The notes under the pieces are model-generated. The model was not told the origin of the DNA. It ran no database searches and worked only from the letters and a program-made list of their open reading frames with translations. This document shows, one piece after another, positions 1 to 7,603 of a stretch of DNA of 64,000 nucleotides. Within the stretch, counting starts at the first letter, position 1. Each line of letters opens with the position of its first letter. The position numbers and the translations under genes were made by a program. The DNA is from JAGOCV01 sp049445855 (lineage in GTDB: Bacteria > Pseudomonadota > Gammaproteobacteria > Burkholderiales > Burkholderiaceae_C): positions 434,001-498,000 of the forward strand of contig NZ_JBMSDV010000003.1 of assembly GCF_049445855.1 (NCBI RefSeq), read 5' to 3'.

Positions 1-394
1 CCATCTCGGCGAAATGGCCGATGCGGCCCAGATGGTGCGAGCGCGCGAGCGTCATGATGCAGCTGCCGTGCTCGCGCGTGCGTGCCATCGCCAGTTCCAT
101 CGCCTGCGGACCGGTGACCTGCCCGTAACCGTGCTGCGCATCGAGCGCGAGCAGCGCGCCGCTGTCGAGCGTGACCTTGACGCCGGTGTTGGGCTTCAGC
201 CCGCCTTCCTTCACGGCGTCCACATAGCGCGGCGTCATGCCGGCGCCGTGCGAATCGTGGCCGCTCAGGTTGGCCATGACGAGGTTGTCTGCCACCTGCT
301 GCGCTTCCTGCGCGCTGCTGCCGGCTGCCACGAAAATCTTCGAGAGGACGCTGCGCAGCCGCGCGGCATCGAGTGTGATGGAACTGCCTGCCAT
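1..394 (-). CDS. Ldh_2-family malate/L-lactate-type dehydrogenase, N-terminal part (cut by window edge)
   Basis: Translating the minus strand from an ATG at 394 gives an open frame to base 1 with no stop, so about 131 N-terminal residues are visible. It starts MAGSSITLDAARLRS and continues through NLSGHDSHG and GYGQVTGPQAMELAM to a segment containing RSHHLGRIGHF. The SGHDSHG and HHLGRIG motifs are typical of the NAD(P)-dependent Ldh_2 (malate/lactate dehydrogenase, ureidoglycolate dehydrogenase, diketogulonate reductase) fold. It lies 20 bp downstream of the UxaA-type dehydratase on the same strand and probably ends that operon. A role in oxidising or reducing a 2-keto/2-hydroxy sugar-acid intermediate is inferred from context. 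The C-terminus and substrate residues are outside the window. Confidence 0.8.
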   Translation of the reverse strand, partial: MAGSSITLDAARLRSVLSKIFVAAGSSAQEAQQVADNLVMANLSGHDSHGAGMTPRYVDAVKEGGLKPNTGVKVTLDSGALLALDAQHGYGQVTGPQAMELAMARTREHGSCIMTLARSHHLGRIGHFAEM

Positions 395-414
395 GGATCG
401 CCTTGTCAACCGTC

Positions 415-1941
415 CTACATGACCGCGCCGACCTGCCAGGGCACGAACTCGCTCTGACCATAGCCATGCTTCTCGCTCTTGCTCTGCGCACCCGATGCGG
501 TGGCCAGCACAAGCCGGAAAATGCGTTCACCCATCGCCTGGGTGTCCGACGTGCCGTCCACGATCTCGCCGCAGTTGATGTCCATGTCTTCCTCCTGCCG
601 CTGCCACAGCGTGGAGTTGGTCGCGAGCTTCAGCGAGGGCGAGGGCGCGCAGCCGTAGGCGCTGCCGCGTCCGGTGGTGAAGCAGATCATGTTGGCGCCG
701 CCGGCCACCTGGCCCGTGGCGCTCACCGGGTCGTAGCCCGGCGTGTCCATGTAGACGAAGCCGTGCGTATCGACCGGTTCGGCGTATTCGTACACGGCTT
801 CCAGATTCGTCGTGCCACCCTTGGCCACCGCGCCCAGCGACTTCTCGAGGATGGTGGTCAGCCCGCCCGCCTTGTTGCCGGGTGACGGGTTGTTGTTCAT
901 CTCGCCCTGGTTGATCTCGGTGTAGTGCTCCCACCAGCGGATGCGCTCGACCAGCTTCTCGCCGACCTCGCGGCGCACGGCACGGCGCGTCAGCAAGTGC
1001 TCTGCACCATAGACCTCGGGTGTCTCCGACAGGATGGCCGTGCCGCCGTGCGCGACCAGGATGTCCACCGCCGCGCCGAGCGCCGGGTTGGCGCTGATGC
1101 CCGAGTAGCCGTCAGAGCCGCCGCACTGCAGGCCGATGGTGATGTGCGACGCGCTGCACGGCTCGCGCTTCACCGCGTTCGCGCGCGGCAGCATCTCGTG
1201 GATCAGCGCAATGCCCTTGTCCACCGTCTTGCGCGTGCCACCCGTGTCCTGGATGTTGAACACGCGCAGGTTCTCGCCTTCATGGAGGTTGCCGGTGGCC
1301 AGCCACGCGTTGATCTGGTTGGCTTCGCAACCCAGGCCCACCACCAGCACCGCCGCGAAGTTGGCATGCGTCGCATACCCGGTCAACGTGCGTTCGAGGA
1401 TGCGCATGCCCATGCCGTCGCCGTCCATGCCGCAACCCGTGCCATGTGTGAGCGCGACCACGCCGTCCACATTCGGGTACGCCGCCAGCGCCGACGGGTT
1501 GGTCTGCCGCGAAAAATGGTCCGCGATCGCACGGGCCGCGGTAGCCGAACAGTTCACGCTGGTCAGCACGCCGATGTAGTTGCGCGTGGCCACGCGGCCA
1601 TCGGGCCGTTTGATGCCCATGAACGTCGCCTCGCGTTTCGGGGGTGCCGGCTTCACGTCGGCGCCGAACGCGTAGTCGCGGTCGAAGTGCCCCTTGTCCG
1701 GGCCCATGTCCAGGTTGTGCGTGTGCACGTGCTCGCCCGGTGCGATCGGCTTGCTCGCGAAGCCGATGATCTGGTTGTAGCGCCGCACCGGCGCACCCTG
1801 GGCGATGGCGCGCACGGCGATCTTGTGGCCCGGCGGAACAAGGCCTTTCACTGGGACGTTCTCGACGCTGGTGCCCGAGAGCAGTTGCTGCCGCGCGATG
1901 ACGACGTCGTCGGCGGGATGGAGTCGGATGAAGGGCGTCAT
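415..1941 (-). CDS. UxaA-family (altronate/galactarate-type) sugar-acid dehydratase
   Basis: This 508-residue protein has the two-part layout of altronate/galactarate dehydratases. An N-terminal SAF-like domain (about residues 1-95, with LVPPGHKIAVRAI and PIAPGEHVHTHN) is followed by a long catalytic domain with RPDGRVATRNYIGVL, THGTGCGMDGDG, LVVGLGCEANQ and GLQCGGSDGYSGI. The conserved Cys and His residues fit an iron-dependent dehydratase that turns an aldonate or aldarate into a 2-keto-3-deoxy acid. It is 22 bp downstream of the TRAP large permease gene. The divergent SDR and FAH-type hydrolase suggest the product enters a non-phosphorylative route. The exact sugar acid cannot be read from sequence, so I give no uxaA/garD symbol. 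Confidence 0.88.
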   Translation of the reverse strand: MTPFIRLHPADDVVIARQQLLSGTSVENVPVKGLVPPGHKIAVRAIAQGAPVRRYNQIIGFASKPIAPGEHVHTHNLDMGPDKGHFDRDYAFGADVKPAPPKREATFMGIKRPDGRVATRNYIGVLTSVNCSATAARAIADHFSRQTNPSALAAYPNVDGVVALTHGTGCGMDGDGMGMRILERTLTGYATHANFAAVLVVGLGCEANQINAWLATGNLHEGENLRVFNIQDTGGTRKTVDKGIALIHEMLPRANAVKREPCSASHITIGLQCGGSDGYSGISANPALGAAVDILVAHGGTAILSETPEVYGAEHLLTRRAVRREVGEKLVERIRWWEHYTEINQGEMNNNPSPGNKAGGLTTILEKSLGAVAKGGTTNLEAVYEYAEPVDTHGFVYMDTPGYDPVSATGQVAGGANMICFTTGRGSAYGCAPSPSLKLATNSTLWQRQEEDMDINCGEIVDGTSDTQAMGERIFRLVLATASGAQSKSEKHGYGQSEFVPWQVGAVM

Positions 1942-1963
1942 TTCGTTCGTGGGAATAGTGGGA

Positions 1964-3358
1964 TCAATAGAACATCTTCGGCAGCCACAGCACGAGCCTG
2001 GGGAAGTAGGTGATGATCGCCAGCGACCCGAGCAGCGGTATCAGCCATGGCAGGATGGCCATGGTCGTTCGTTCCACCGAAAGATTCGCCACCCGTGCAA
2101 GCACGAACAGCACCATGCCCATGGGCGGATGCAGCAGGCCGATCATGAGGTTCAGCACCATCACGAGGCCGAAGTGCACCAGGTCGATGCCCAGTTGCTG
2201 GCAGATCGGCACGAGGATGGGCACCAGGATCGTGATGGCCGCCGTCGGCTCCAGGAAGCAGCCGACGAACAGCATCAGCATGTTGGCCAGCAGCAGGAAG
2301 ACCCAGGGTTCCTTTGTGAACGCGAGTACCCACGACGCAATGGCCGTGGTGACGCCGGTGGCCGTGAGCATCCAGCCGAAGATGCTGGCGGCGGCCACGA
2401 TGAAGAGCACCGTGCTGGTGGTCTCCACCGTCTCCAGGCACACCTTCACGAACATGCGGAAAGACAGCGTGCGGTACCAGGCGAAGCCGAGGATCATCGC
2501 CCACACGCACGCGGCGATGGCGCCTTCGGTGGGCGTGAACACGCCCGTGGTCATGCCACCGATCAGCAGTACTGGCGTCATGATGGGCAGCACGGCCTGG
2601 AACCTGAAGAGCTTGTCGGCGACGAACAGGGCGATCAGTGCACCGATCACCGTGGCGTGCGGCGGGGCGCCGAGCCTGGCGATGAGCACCCACAGCGCGA
2701 GCGGCCAGCCGACCACGACGGCCGTCTCGACCAGCGCCTTGCTGATCTTGGCCCACGAGTAGCGGATGTCCGCGCCCCAGCCGTTCTTGTGCGCGAAATA
2801 GGCCACGGTGATCATCATCAGGATCGCCAGCAGCACGCCGGGCAGGATGCCTGCGAGAAAGAGTGCACCGACGCTGACGTTGGCCATCATTCCGTAGATC
2901 ACGAAAGGCAGGCTCGGCGGGATGATCGGGCCCAGCGTGGCCGAAGCGGCGGTGACGCCGACGGCGAACTCCGAGCTGTAGCCGTGCTCCTTCATCGCCT
3001 TGATCTCGATGGTGCCCAGGCCTGCCGCATCGGCAATCGCCGTGCCGCTCATGCCCGCAAAGATCACGGAGCCGAGCACGTTCACATGGCCCAGGCCACC
3101 CTTGAGCCAGCCGACCAGCGCGAGCGCGAAGTTGTAGATGCGCGTGGTGATGCCGGCGTTGTTCATCAGGTTGCCGGCGAGGATGAAGAAGGGCACGGCC
3201 AGCAGCGGGAAGCTGTCGATGCCCGACACCATGCGGTGGATGACGACGAAGGGCGGCAGGTTGCCCGAGAAGAAGATGTAGACCAGCGACGCGCCGGCCA
3301 TGGCCACGGCCACCGGGATGCCGGCACCCATGAAGAAAAGGAAGAGGATCTTGAGCAT
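1964..3358 (-). CDS. dctM: TRAP transporter large permease (DctM family)
   Basis: The 464 residues are almost all hydrophobic and give roughly a dozen predicted membrane segments. Family landmarks include FFMGAGIPVAVAMAG near the N-terminus, PFFILAGNLMNNAGIT, GMSGTAIADAAGLGTIEIKAM, and FLEPTAAITILVPILVPI near the C-terminus. It is the ion-coupled translocation subunit of a tripartite ATP-independent periplasmic transporter. The start ATG at 3358 has AAGGA about 9 nt upstream, and 13 bp separate it from the small permease gene. With DctQ and DctP it should import an organic or sugar acid for the enzymes encoded on either side. Confidence 0.93.
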   Translation of the reverse strand: MLKILFLFFMGAGIPVAVAMAGASLVYIFFSGNLPPFVVIHRMVSGIDSFPLLAVPFFILAGNLMNNAGITTRIYNFALALVGWLKGGLGHVNVLGSVIFAGMSGTAIADAAGLGTIEIKAMKEHGYSSEFAVGVTAASATLGPIIPPSLPFVIYGMMANVSVGALFLAGILPGVLLAILMMITVAYFAHKNGWGADIRYSWAKISKALVETAVVVGWPLALWVLIARLGAPPHATVIGALIALFVADKLFRFQAVLPIMTPVLLIGGMTTGVFTPTEGAIAACVWAMILGFAWYRTLSFRMFVKVCLETVETTSTVLFIVAAASIFGWMLTATGVTTAIASWVLAFTKEPWVFLLLANMLMLFVGCFLEPTAAITILVPILVPICQQLGIDLVHFGLVMVLNLMIGLLHPPMGMVLFVLARVANLSVERTTMAILPWLIPLLGSLAIITYFPRLVLWLPKMFY

Positions 3359-3371
3359 GGGGTCGAATCCT

Positions 3372-3941
3372 TCAGCGGTCGGCCATCGTGGTTTCGGGAC
3401 GTTCCAGCACGCTGTAGCCGCGCTTCCAGTGGATGCGGGTGACGAGCACCGAACGCACCAGCATGGCGGCGAAGCCGATCAGGCAAACGCCGTAGACGAT
3501 GTTCATCGGCAGCTCGACGATGGTCATCTTGTAGTTGTCCATCTTGCGCATCATCTCGATGGTGAGATACACGGCGGCCCCGAAGAACAGCGTGCGCGCG
3601 ATGTCCACGCCGATCGCCATGACGCGGCCCATGGCCGCCGGCATGTAGCGGTAGAAGAAGTCCACCTGGATGTGGTTGTTCTTCGCGACACCGATCCCCG
3701 CACCGACGAACACCGTCCCGATCAGGAAGTAGCGCGCGATTTCCTCGGTCCACGCAGCCGAGTCGTTGAACACGTAGCGCGTGACGAACTGGTAGAACAC
3801 CGTGAGCCCCAGCGCCCAGAACAGCGCGAGCGCAGCCCAGGCCTCGGGCGTCGTCTCCGAAAAATCCACGGCCTCGTCCTGCACATGGAACTCGCCGTCG
3901 TCACCGACGATTTTTTCAGTGTGGTTGTCGTCCATAAACAT
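3372..3941 (-). CDS. dctQ: TRAP transporter small permease (DctQ family)
   Basis: This protein of about 189 residues has an acidic N-terminal tail and then four hydrophobic segments, the DctQ arrangement. AWTEEIARYFLIGTVFVGAGIGVAKNNH carries the typical E-x-x-R-Y motif near the second membrane helix. It is the membrane partner of DctM. The start is uncertain: a TTG at 3947 and ATGs at 3941 and 3935 are all in frame and none has a strong Shine-Dalgarno. A short GC-rich repeat (3963-4000) separates it from dctP upstream, so dctQM may be expressed below dctP. Confidence 0.88.
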   Translation of the reverse strand: MFMDDNHTEKIVGDDGEFHVQDEAVDFSETTPEAWAALALFWALGLTVFYQFVTRYVFNDSAAWTEEIARYFLIGTVFVGAGIGVAKNNHIQVDFFYRYMPAAMGRVMAIGVDIARTLFFGAAVYLTIEMMRKMDNYKMTIVELPMNIVYGVCLIGFAAMLVRSVLVTRIHWKRGYSVLERPETTMADR

Positions 3942-3962
3942 CCGCAAGAAGCAAACATGAAG

Positions 3963-4000
3963 CCCTCCCCCCGGAGGGGAGGGTTTGGGTGGGGGGAGGG
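3963..4000 (-). repeat. Short C/G-tract intergenic element directly after dctP
   Basis: On the minus strand the element starts 1 nt after the dctP stop codon. It consists of C-rich tracts and the hairpin-forming pair CCCTCC / GGAGGG. It resembles the intergenic repeats common behind genes in Comamonadaceae, although only one copy of this type is in the window. It could act as a weak terminator or mRNA-stabilising structure between dctP and dctQM. That role is inferred. Confidence 0.55.
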
Positions 4001-4001
4001 A

Positions 4002-4988
4002 TTACTTGATCGCCTGAATCCGGTCCCAGTCCTTCTTCTCGTAGCCCATCGTGCTCATGTCGATGGCCTTGACGATGCGGTCGCGGAACTCGTCCTTGTT
4101 CACATCGACGACGTTGATGCCCTTCTTCTTGAACTCGTCCACCAGTTCGGCTTCGCGCTTGCGGATCTGTTCGGTGGCACGCGCGGCGGCTTCCTGCATC
4201 ACGTCGGTGAATATCTTCTGGTCGGCTGGCGTGAGCTTGGTCCACAGGTGCGGTGCGATCTGCGTGATCAGCGAGTCGTTGATGTGGCCGGTCAGGATGA
4301 TGTTCTTCTGCACTTCGAAGAATTTCTTGGCTTCGATGGTGGGCAGCGGGTTCTCCTGCGCGTCCACGGTGCCGTTCTGCAGCGCCAGGTAGACCTCGGC
4401 GAAGGCGATCGGCGTGGGGTTTGCGCCGCAGGCACGCGGCAGTGCCATGTAGGCCGGCACGTCGGGCACGCGCATCTTCAGGCCCTTCATGTCGTCGCAC
4501 TTGGTGAAGAGCTTGTTGCTGGTGGAGTGGCGTGCGCCGTAGTAGGTAACGGCCGTCACCTGGATGCCGGTCTTGGCTTTGTAGCCGTCGGCCAGCTCCT
4601 TGAACACGTCGCTCTTGGCAAACTTCAGCAGGTGGTCCGCGTCGCGGAAGGTGTACGGGTAGTAGCCCACGCCGATGCGCGGAAAGCTGCGTGCCGCGAA
4701 CGACGCGCCCGAGATGATGATGTCCACGGTGCCCAGCTGCAGGCCCTGGTTGATGTCCGACTCCTTGCCCAGCGTGGAGGCCGGGAACACCTGGATGTCG
4801 TAGCGGCCGCTGGTGCGCTTCTTGATCTCGTCGGCGGCCCACACCGAGGCGGTGTGGTAGGGCTCCGACGTCTCGTAGACGTGCGCCCATTTGAGTTTGG
4901 TCTGGGCCGTGGCCAGCGGGCTGGCGACCACACCCATCAGCAGCGCGCAGGCCGCCAGGGTCTTCAGTGCATAGCGTTTCGATTGCAT
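4002..4988 (-). CDS. dctP: TRAP transporter periplasmic substrate-binding protein (DctP family)
   Basis: From the ATG at 4988 the product is 328 residues. It has a clear signal peptide (KR, hydrophobic core, ATA|Q cleavage near residue 28). Mature-domain DctP landmarks are LKWAHVYETSEPYHTASVW, PASTLGKESDINQGLQLGTVD, and DMKGLKMRVPDVPAYMAL followed by FAEVYLALQNGTVDAQENPL. The arginine in KMRVP is the carboxylate-binding residue in this family, so the ligand is probably an organic or sugar acid. The open frame extends further upstream, but the signal peptide and a GGAGAC ribosome site 7 nt before 4988 fix the start. It is first in the dctPQM-dehydratase operon. Confidence 0.93.
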   Translation of the reverse strand: MQSKRYALKTLAACALLMGVVASPLATAQTKLKWAHVYETSEPYHTASVWAADEIKKRTSGRYDIQVFPASTLGKESDINQGLQLGTVDIIISGASFAARSFPRIGVGYYPYTFRDADHLLKFAKSDVFKELADGYKAKTGIQVTAVTYYGARHSTSNKLFTKCDDMKGLKMRVPDVPAYMALPRACGANPTPIAFAEVYLALQNGTVDAQENPLPTIEAKKFFEVQKNIILTGHINDSLITQIAPHLWTKLTPADQKIFTDVMQEAAARATEQIRKREAELVDEFKKKGINVVDVNKDEFRDRIVKAIDMSTMGYEKKDWDRIQAIK

Positions 4989-5025
4989 GGTTTTGTCTCC
5001 GTGTCGTTGAATTGAAGTTGCTGGC

Positions 5026-5766
5026 CTAGGAACGCTTCGCGCGGCGCCAGCTCGCGCTGAATCTCTGGTGTGACTTGTCCATGTGGGTGTGCATGGCCGC
5101 GCGCGCGGCCTCGCCGTCCTTCGCGCGGATGGCCTGCAGGATGGCTTCGTGCTCGGCGATGGCGGCGCGCCACGACTGCTCGGTCTCGAAGTAGCCGCCC
5201 AGGCGCGTGAAGATGGGTCCGCGGCGCGAGTCCCAGAAGCTCTGTACTGTTTCAACCAGCACCACGTTGCCGCTCGCCTGCACGATGGCGGAGTGGAATG
5301 CGCGGTCGCCGTCCAGCGGCAGCACACCCTGGTCCGCCGCGTCGCGCATGCTGTCGATGGCGCGGGCCATCGCATCGATGTCGCGTCGTTTGGCCTGCTG
5401 CGCGGCCATGAAGGCGATCTCGCCTTCCACGACGCGGCGCGCGCGGATGAGCTCGAGCGGACCCCATTCGTCACGCGCTGCTTCCGCGTGCCCGTTGCCG
5501 TTGAGGTGCCCATTGGACGCCCCGTTCCTGGCCTGCCGTTCGAGCACGTAAACGCCCGAACCGGTGCGAACCTCCACCCAGCCTTCCACTTCCAGCGCGA
5601 TGAGTGCTTCACGCACCGAGGGCCGGCTCACACCCAATTGCTTGGACAGGTCGCGCTCGGCCGGCAACCGTTCGCCGGGCTTGAATTCGCCCTGCGTGAT
5701 GAGCGCGCGCACCTGCTCGGCGATCTGCCGGTACAGGCGCTGGGGCTCGACGGTTTGAAGCGGCAT
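5026..5766 (-). CDS. FadR-subfamily GntR transcriptional regulator (sugar-acid operon)
   Basis: The 246 residues comprise a winged helix at about residues 8-75 (ERLPAERDLSKQLGVSRPSVREALIALEVEG is the GntR signature), a Gly/Asn-rich linker at about residues 80-95, and a C-terminal FCD domain. The FCD metal/ligand residues appear in DGDRAFHSAI and IAEHEAIL. Such regulators are usually released from DNA by a sugar acid or 2-keto acid. It lies 37 bp upstream of dctP on the same strand and is divergent from the SDR gene, with a palindrome in the gap, so it probably represses both arms and itself. The start ATG has no good Shine-Dalgarno. Confidence 0.88.
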   Translation of the reverse strand: MPLQTVEPQRLYRQIAEQVRALITQGEFKPGERLPAERDLSKQLGVSRPSVREALIALEVEGWVEVRTGSGVYVLERQARNGASNGHLNGNGHAEAARDEWGPLELIRARRVVEGEIAFMAAQQAKRRDIDAMARAIDSMRDAADQGVLPLDGDRAFHSAIVQASGNVVLVETVQSFWDSRRGPIFTRLGGYFETEQSWRAAIAEHEAILQAIRAKDGEAARAAMHTHMDKSHQRFSASWRRAKRS

Positions 5767-5787
5767 GAGGAGAAACCAGAATTGGAC

Positions 5788-5804
5788 AAGTGGTCAGACC
5801 AATT
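5788..5804. promoter_or_regulatory. Predicted GntR/FadR-type operator in the divergent gap
   Basis: The 17-mer AAGTGGTCAGACCAATT matches the form AATTGGTnnnACCAATT, known for PdhR/LldR-type regulators, at all but one defined position. Its core TGGTC-A-GACCA is a perfect palindrome. A second inverted repeat, GAATTGG/CCAATTC (5779-5785 and 5799-5805), surrounds it. It sits 22 bp before the regulator start and about 80 bp before the SDR start, suitable for controlling both directions. Confidence 0.6.
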
Positions 5805-5884
5805 CAGAATGCCATGCCAAGCCCGTGCGCCACATCCGGCAAAACCCGGGGGCACAGAACAACACAGAACACAAGGAGACCGCA

Positions 5885-6619
5885 GTGAGACTCAAGGGCA
5901 AGACCGCGCTGGTGACGGCGGCGGGGCAAGGCATCGGCCGCGCAGCCGTGATGGCGATGGCGGCCGAAGGGGCGCAAGTCTGGGCGACAGACGTCAACCC
6001 GAAACTGCTGGACAGCTACGACGGCGTGCAGAACGTGCGCGCCGTCACGCTCGACGTGCTGGACAAGGCGGCGATCGGCAAGCTCATCACCTCCATCCCG
6101 AAACTCGATGTGCTGTTCAACTGCGCGGGCTTCGTGCACAACGGCAGCATCCTCGATGCCACCGACGCCGACTGGGATTTCGCTTTCAACCTCAACGTGC
6201 GGGCGCAGTACTGGGCCATCCAGGCGGCGCTGCCCGGCATGCTGGCCCATGGCGGCGGCAGCATCATCAACATGGCGAGCGTGTGCAGCAGCCTCAAGGG
6301 CCTGCCCAACCGCTTCATCTACGGGACATCGAAGGCGGCGGTGGTGGGGCTCACGAAGAGCGTCGCAGCCGACTTCGTGGCGAAGGGCATCCGCTGCAAT
6401 GCCATCGCCCCCGGTACGGTCGATACACCTTCCCTCGGCGATCGCATCAATTCGTACGCGGACCCGGCAGAAGCCCGCAGGAACTTCATCGCGCGCCAGC
6501 CGATGGGGCGACTCGCGCAGGCGCACGAAATCGCGCCGATCATCGTGTACCTGGCCAGCGACGAATCGGTATTCGCCACCGGCCAGGTATTCTCGGTCGA
6601 CGGCGGCATGATGATCTGA
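5885..6619 (+). CDS. SDR dehydrogenase, probable 2-keto-3-deoxy-sugar-acid 4-dehydrogenase
   Basis: A classical short-chain dehydrogenase of 244 residues starting at GTG 5885, with AAGGAGAC about 5 nt upstream. It has cofactor motif TAAGQGIG (residues 11-18), an acidic residue after beta-2 (ATDVN) pointing to NAD+, NCAG at 79-82, Ser near 132, and catalytic Tyr146/Lys150 in YGTSK. The sequence resembles the DHRS6/2-keto-3-deoxy-L-fuconate dehydrogenase branch. Pairing with the FAH-type hydrolase 41 bp downstream is the known arrangement of the non-phosphorylative L-fucose, L-rhamnose and pentose routes. There the SDR oxidises C4 of the 2-keto-3-deoxy acid and the hydrolase cleaves the diketo acid. 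Substrate identity is inferred. Confidence 0.85.
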   Translation: MRLKGKTALVTAAGQGIGRAAVMAMAAEGAQVWATDVNPKLLDSYDGVQNVRAVTLDVLDKAAIGKLITSIPKLDVLFNCAGFVHNGSILDATDADWDFAFNLNVRAQYWAIQAALPGMLAHGGGSIINMASVCSSLKGLPNRFIYGTSKAAVVGLTKSVAADFVAKGIRCNAIAPGTVDTPSLGDRINSYADPAEARRNFIARQPMGRLAQAHEIAPIIVYLASDESVFATGQVFSVDGGMMI

Positions 6620-6660
6620 GCCGCAGCGCATCCACCAATCAAACCAACCGAAGGACAACA

Positions 6661-7509
6661 ATGAAACTCGTACGTTATGGCAACCCGGGCAAGGAAAAGC
6701 CGGGCCTCATCGATGCAGACGGCAAGCTGCGCGACCTCTCCGGCGTCGTGCCCGACATCGGACCCGCGCAGCTCGGCGAGGCGGCGCTGAAGAAGATCGC
6801 GAAGATCAGGACCGACAAGCTGCCGCTGGTGCGGGGCAAGCCCCGCATGGGCTGCCCGGTGTCGGGTGTGGGCAAGTTCATCGCCATCGGTCTCAACTTC
6901 GCCGACCATGCCGCCGAATCCGGCGTGCCGGTGCCCAAGGAACCCGTGGTCTTCATGAAGGCCACCACGTGCCTGCAGGGCCCGGACGACGACGTGATGC
7001 TGCCCCGCGGTTCGGTCAAGACCGACTGGGAAGTCGAGCTCGGTGTCGTCATCGGCACCAGGGCGCGCTACGTCTCGCAGAAGGATGCGCTCAGCCACGT
7101 GGCCGGCTATTGCGTCGTCAATGACGTGAGCGAGCGCGAGTACCAGCTCGAACGCGGTCCGCAGTGGGACAAGGGCAAGGGCTGCGACACCTTCGGCCCG
7201 GTGGGTCCGTGGCTCGTCACCGCCGACGAAATCGCCAACCCGCAGAAGCTGGGCATGTGGCTCGATCTCAACGGCAAGCGCGTGCAGACCGGCAACACGA
7301 AGACCATGGTGTTCGGCGTCGCCAAGCTGGTGAGTTATGTCAGCCAGTTCATGACGCTCATGCCCGGCGACATCATCACCACCGGCACACCGCCCGGCGT
7401 CGGCCTGGGCCAGAAGCCGCCGCTCTATCTGAAGAAGGGCGACGTGATGGAACTGGGCATCGAGGGCCTAGGCCAGCAGAAGCAGACTGTGGTGGCGTTC
7501 AAACGCTGA
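6661..7509 (+). CDS. Fumarylacetoacetate hydrolase-family protein, probable 2,4-diketo-3-deoxy-acid hydrolase
   Basis: A 282-residue FAH-family protein. The C-terminal catalytic domain begins near residue 72 (IAIGLNFADHAAESG). Metal-binding acidic residues are Glu124 and Glu126 in DWEVELGVVIG and Asp155 in VVNDVSERE, with the TGTPPGVG loop near the end. By family it would split a diketo sugar acid into pyruvate plus a hydroxy acid (lactate or glycolate, depending on chain). The ATG at 6661 follows an AAGGACAAC ribosome site. It is co-directional with the SDR and, with it, forms the downstream half of the pathway fed by the UxaA-type dehydratase. Confidence 0.88.
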   Translation: MKLVRYGNPGKEKPGLIDADGKLRDLSGVVPDIGPAQLGEAALKKIAKIRTDKLPLVRGKPRMGCPVSGVGKFIAIGLNFADHAAESGVPVPKEPVVFMKATTCLQGPDDDVMLPRGSVKTDWEVELGVVIGTRARYVSQKDALSHVAGYCVVNDVSEREYQLERGPQWDKGKGCDTFGPVGPWLVTADEIANPQKLGMWLDLNGKRVQTGNTKTMVFGVAKLVSYVSQFMTLMPGDIITTGTPPGVGLGQKPPLYLKKGDVMELGIEGLGQQKQTVVAFKR

Positions 7510-7603
7510 CGCGTAACAGTGCGAGCGGGTCATTTCCGGAGGGAGTGGCCTCGTTACAATCAGTTGCTTCAGGGTCAGGGCGGCTGTATCAGCCAGGTTG
7601 TCG

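Noticed and set aside
4989..5612. Longer dctP reading frame starting at 5612 (536 codons)
   Set aside because: The extra part overlaps the GntR gene in another frame and lacks homology; a signal peptide and ribosome site mark the start at 4988.
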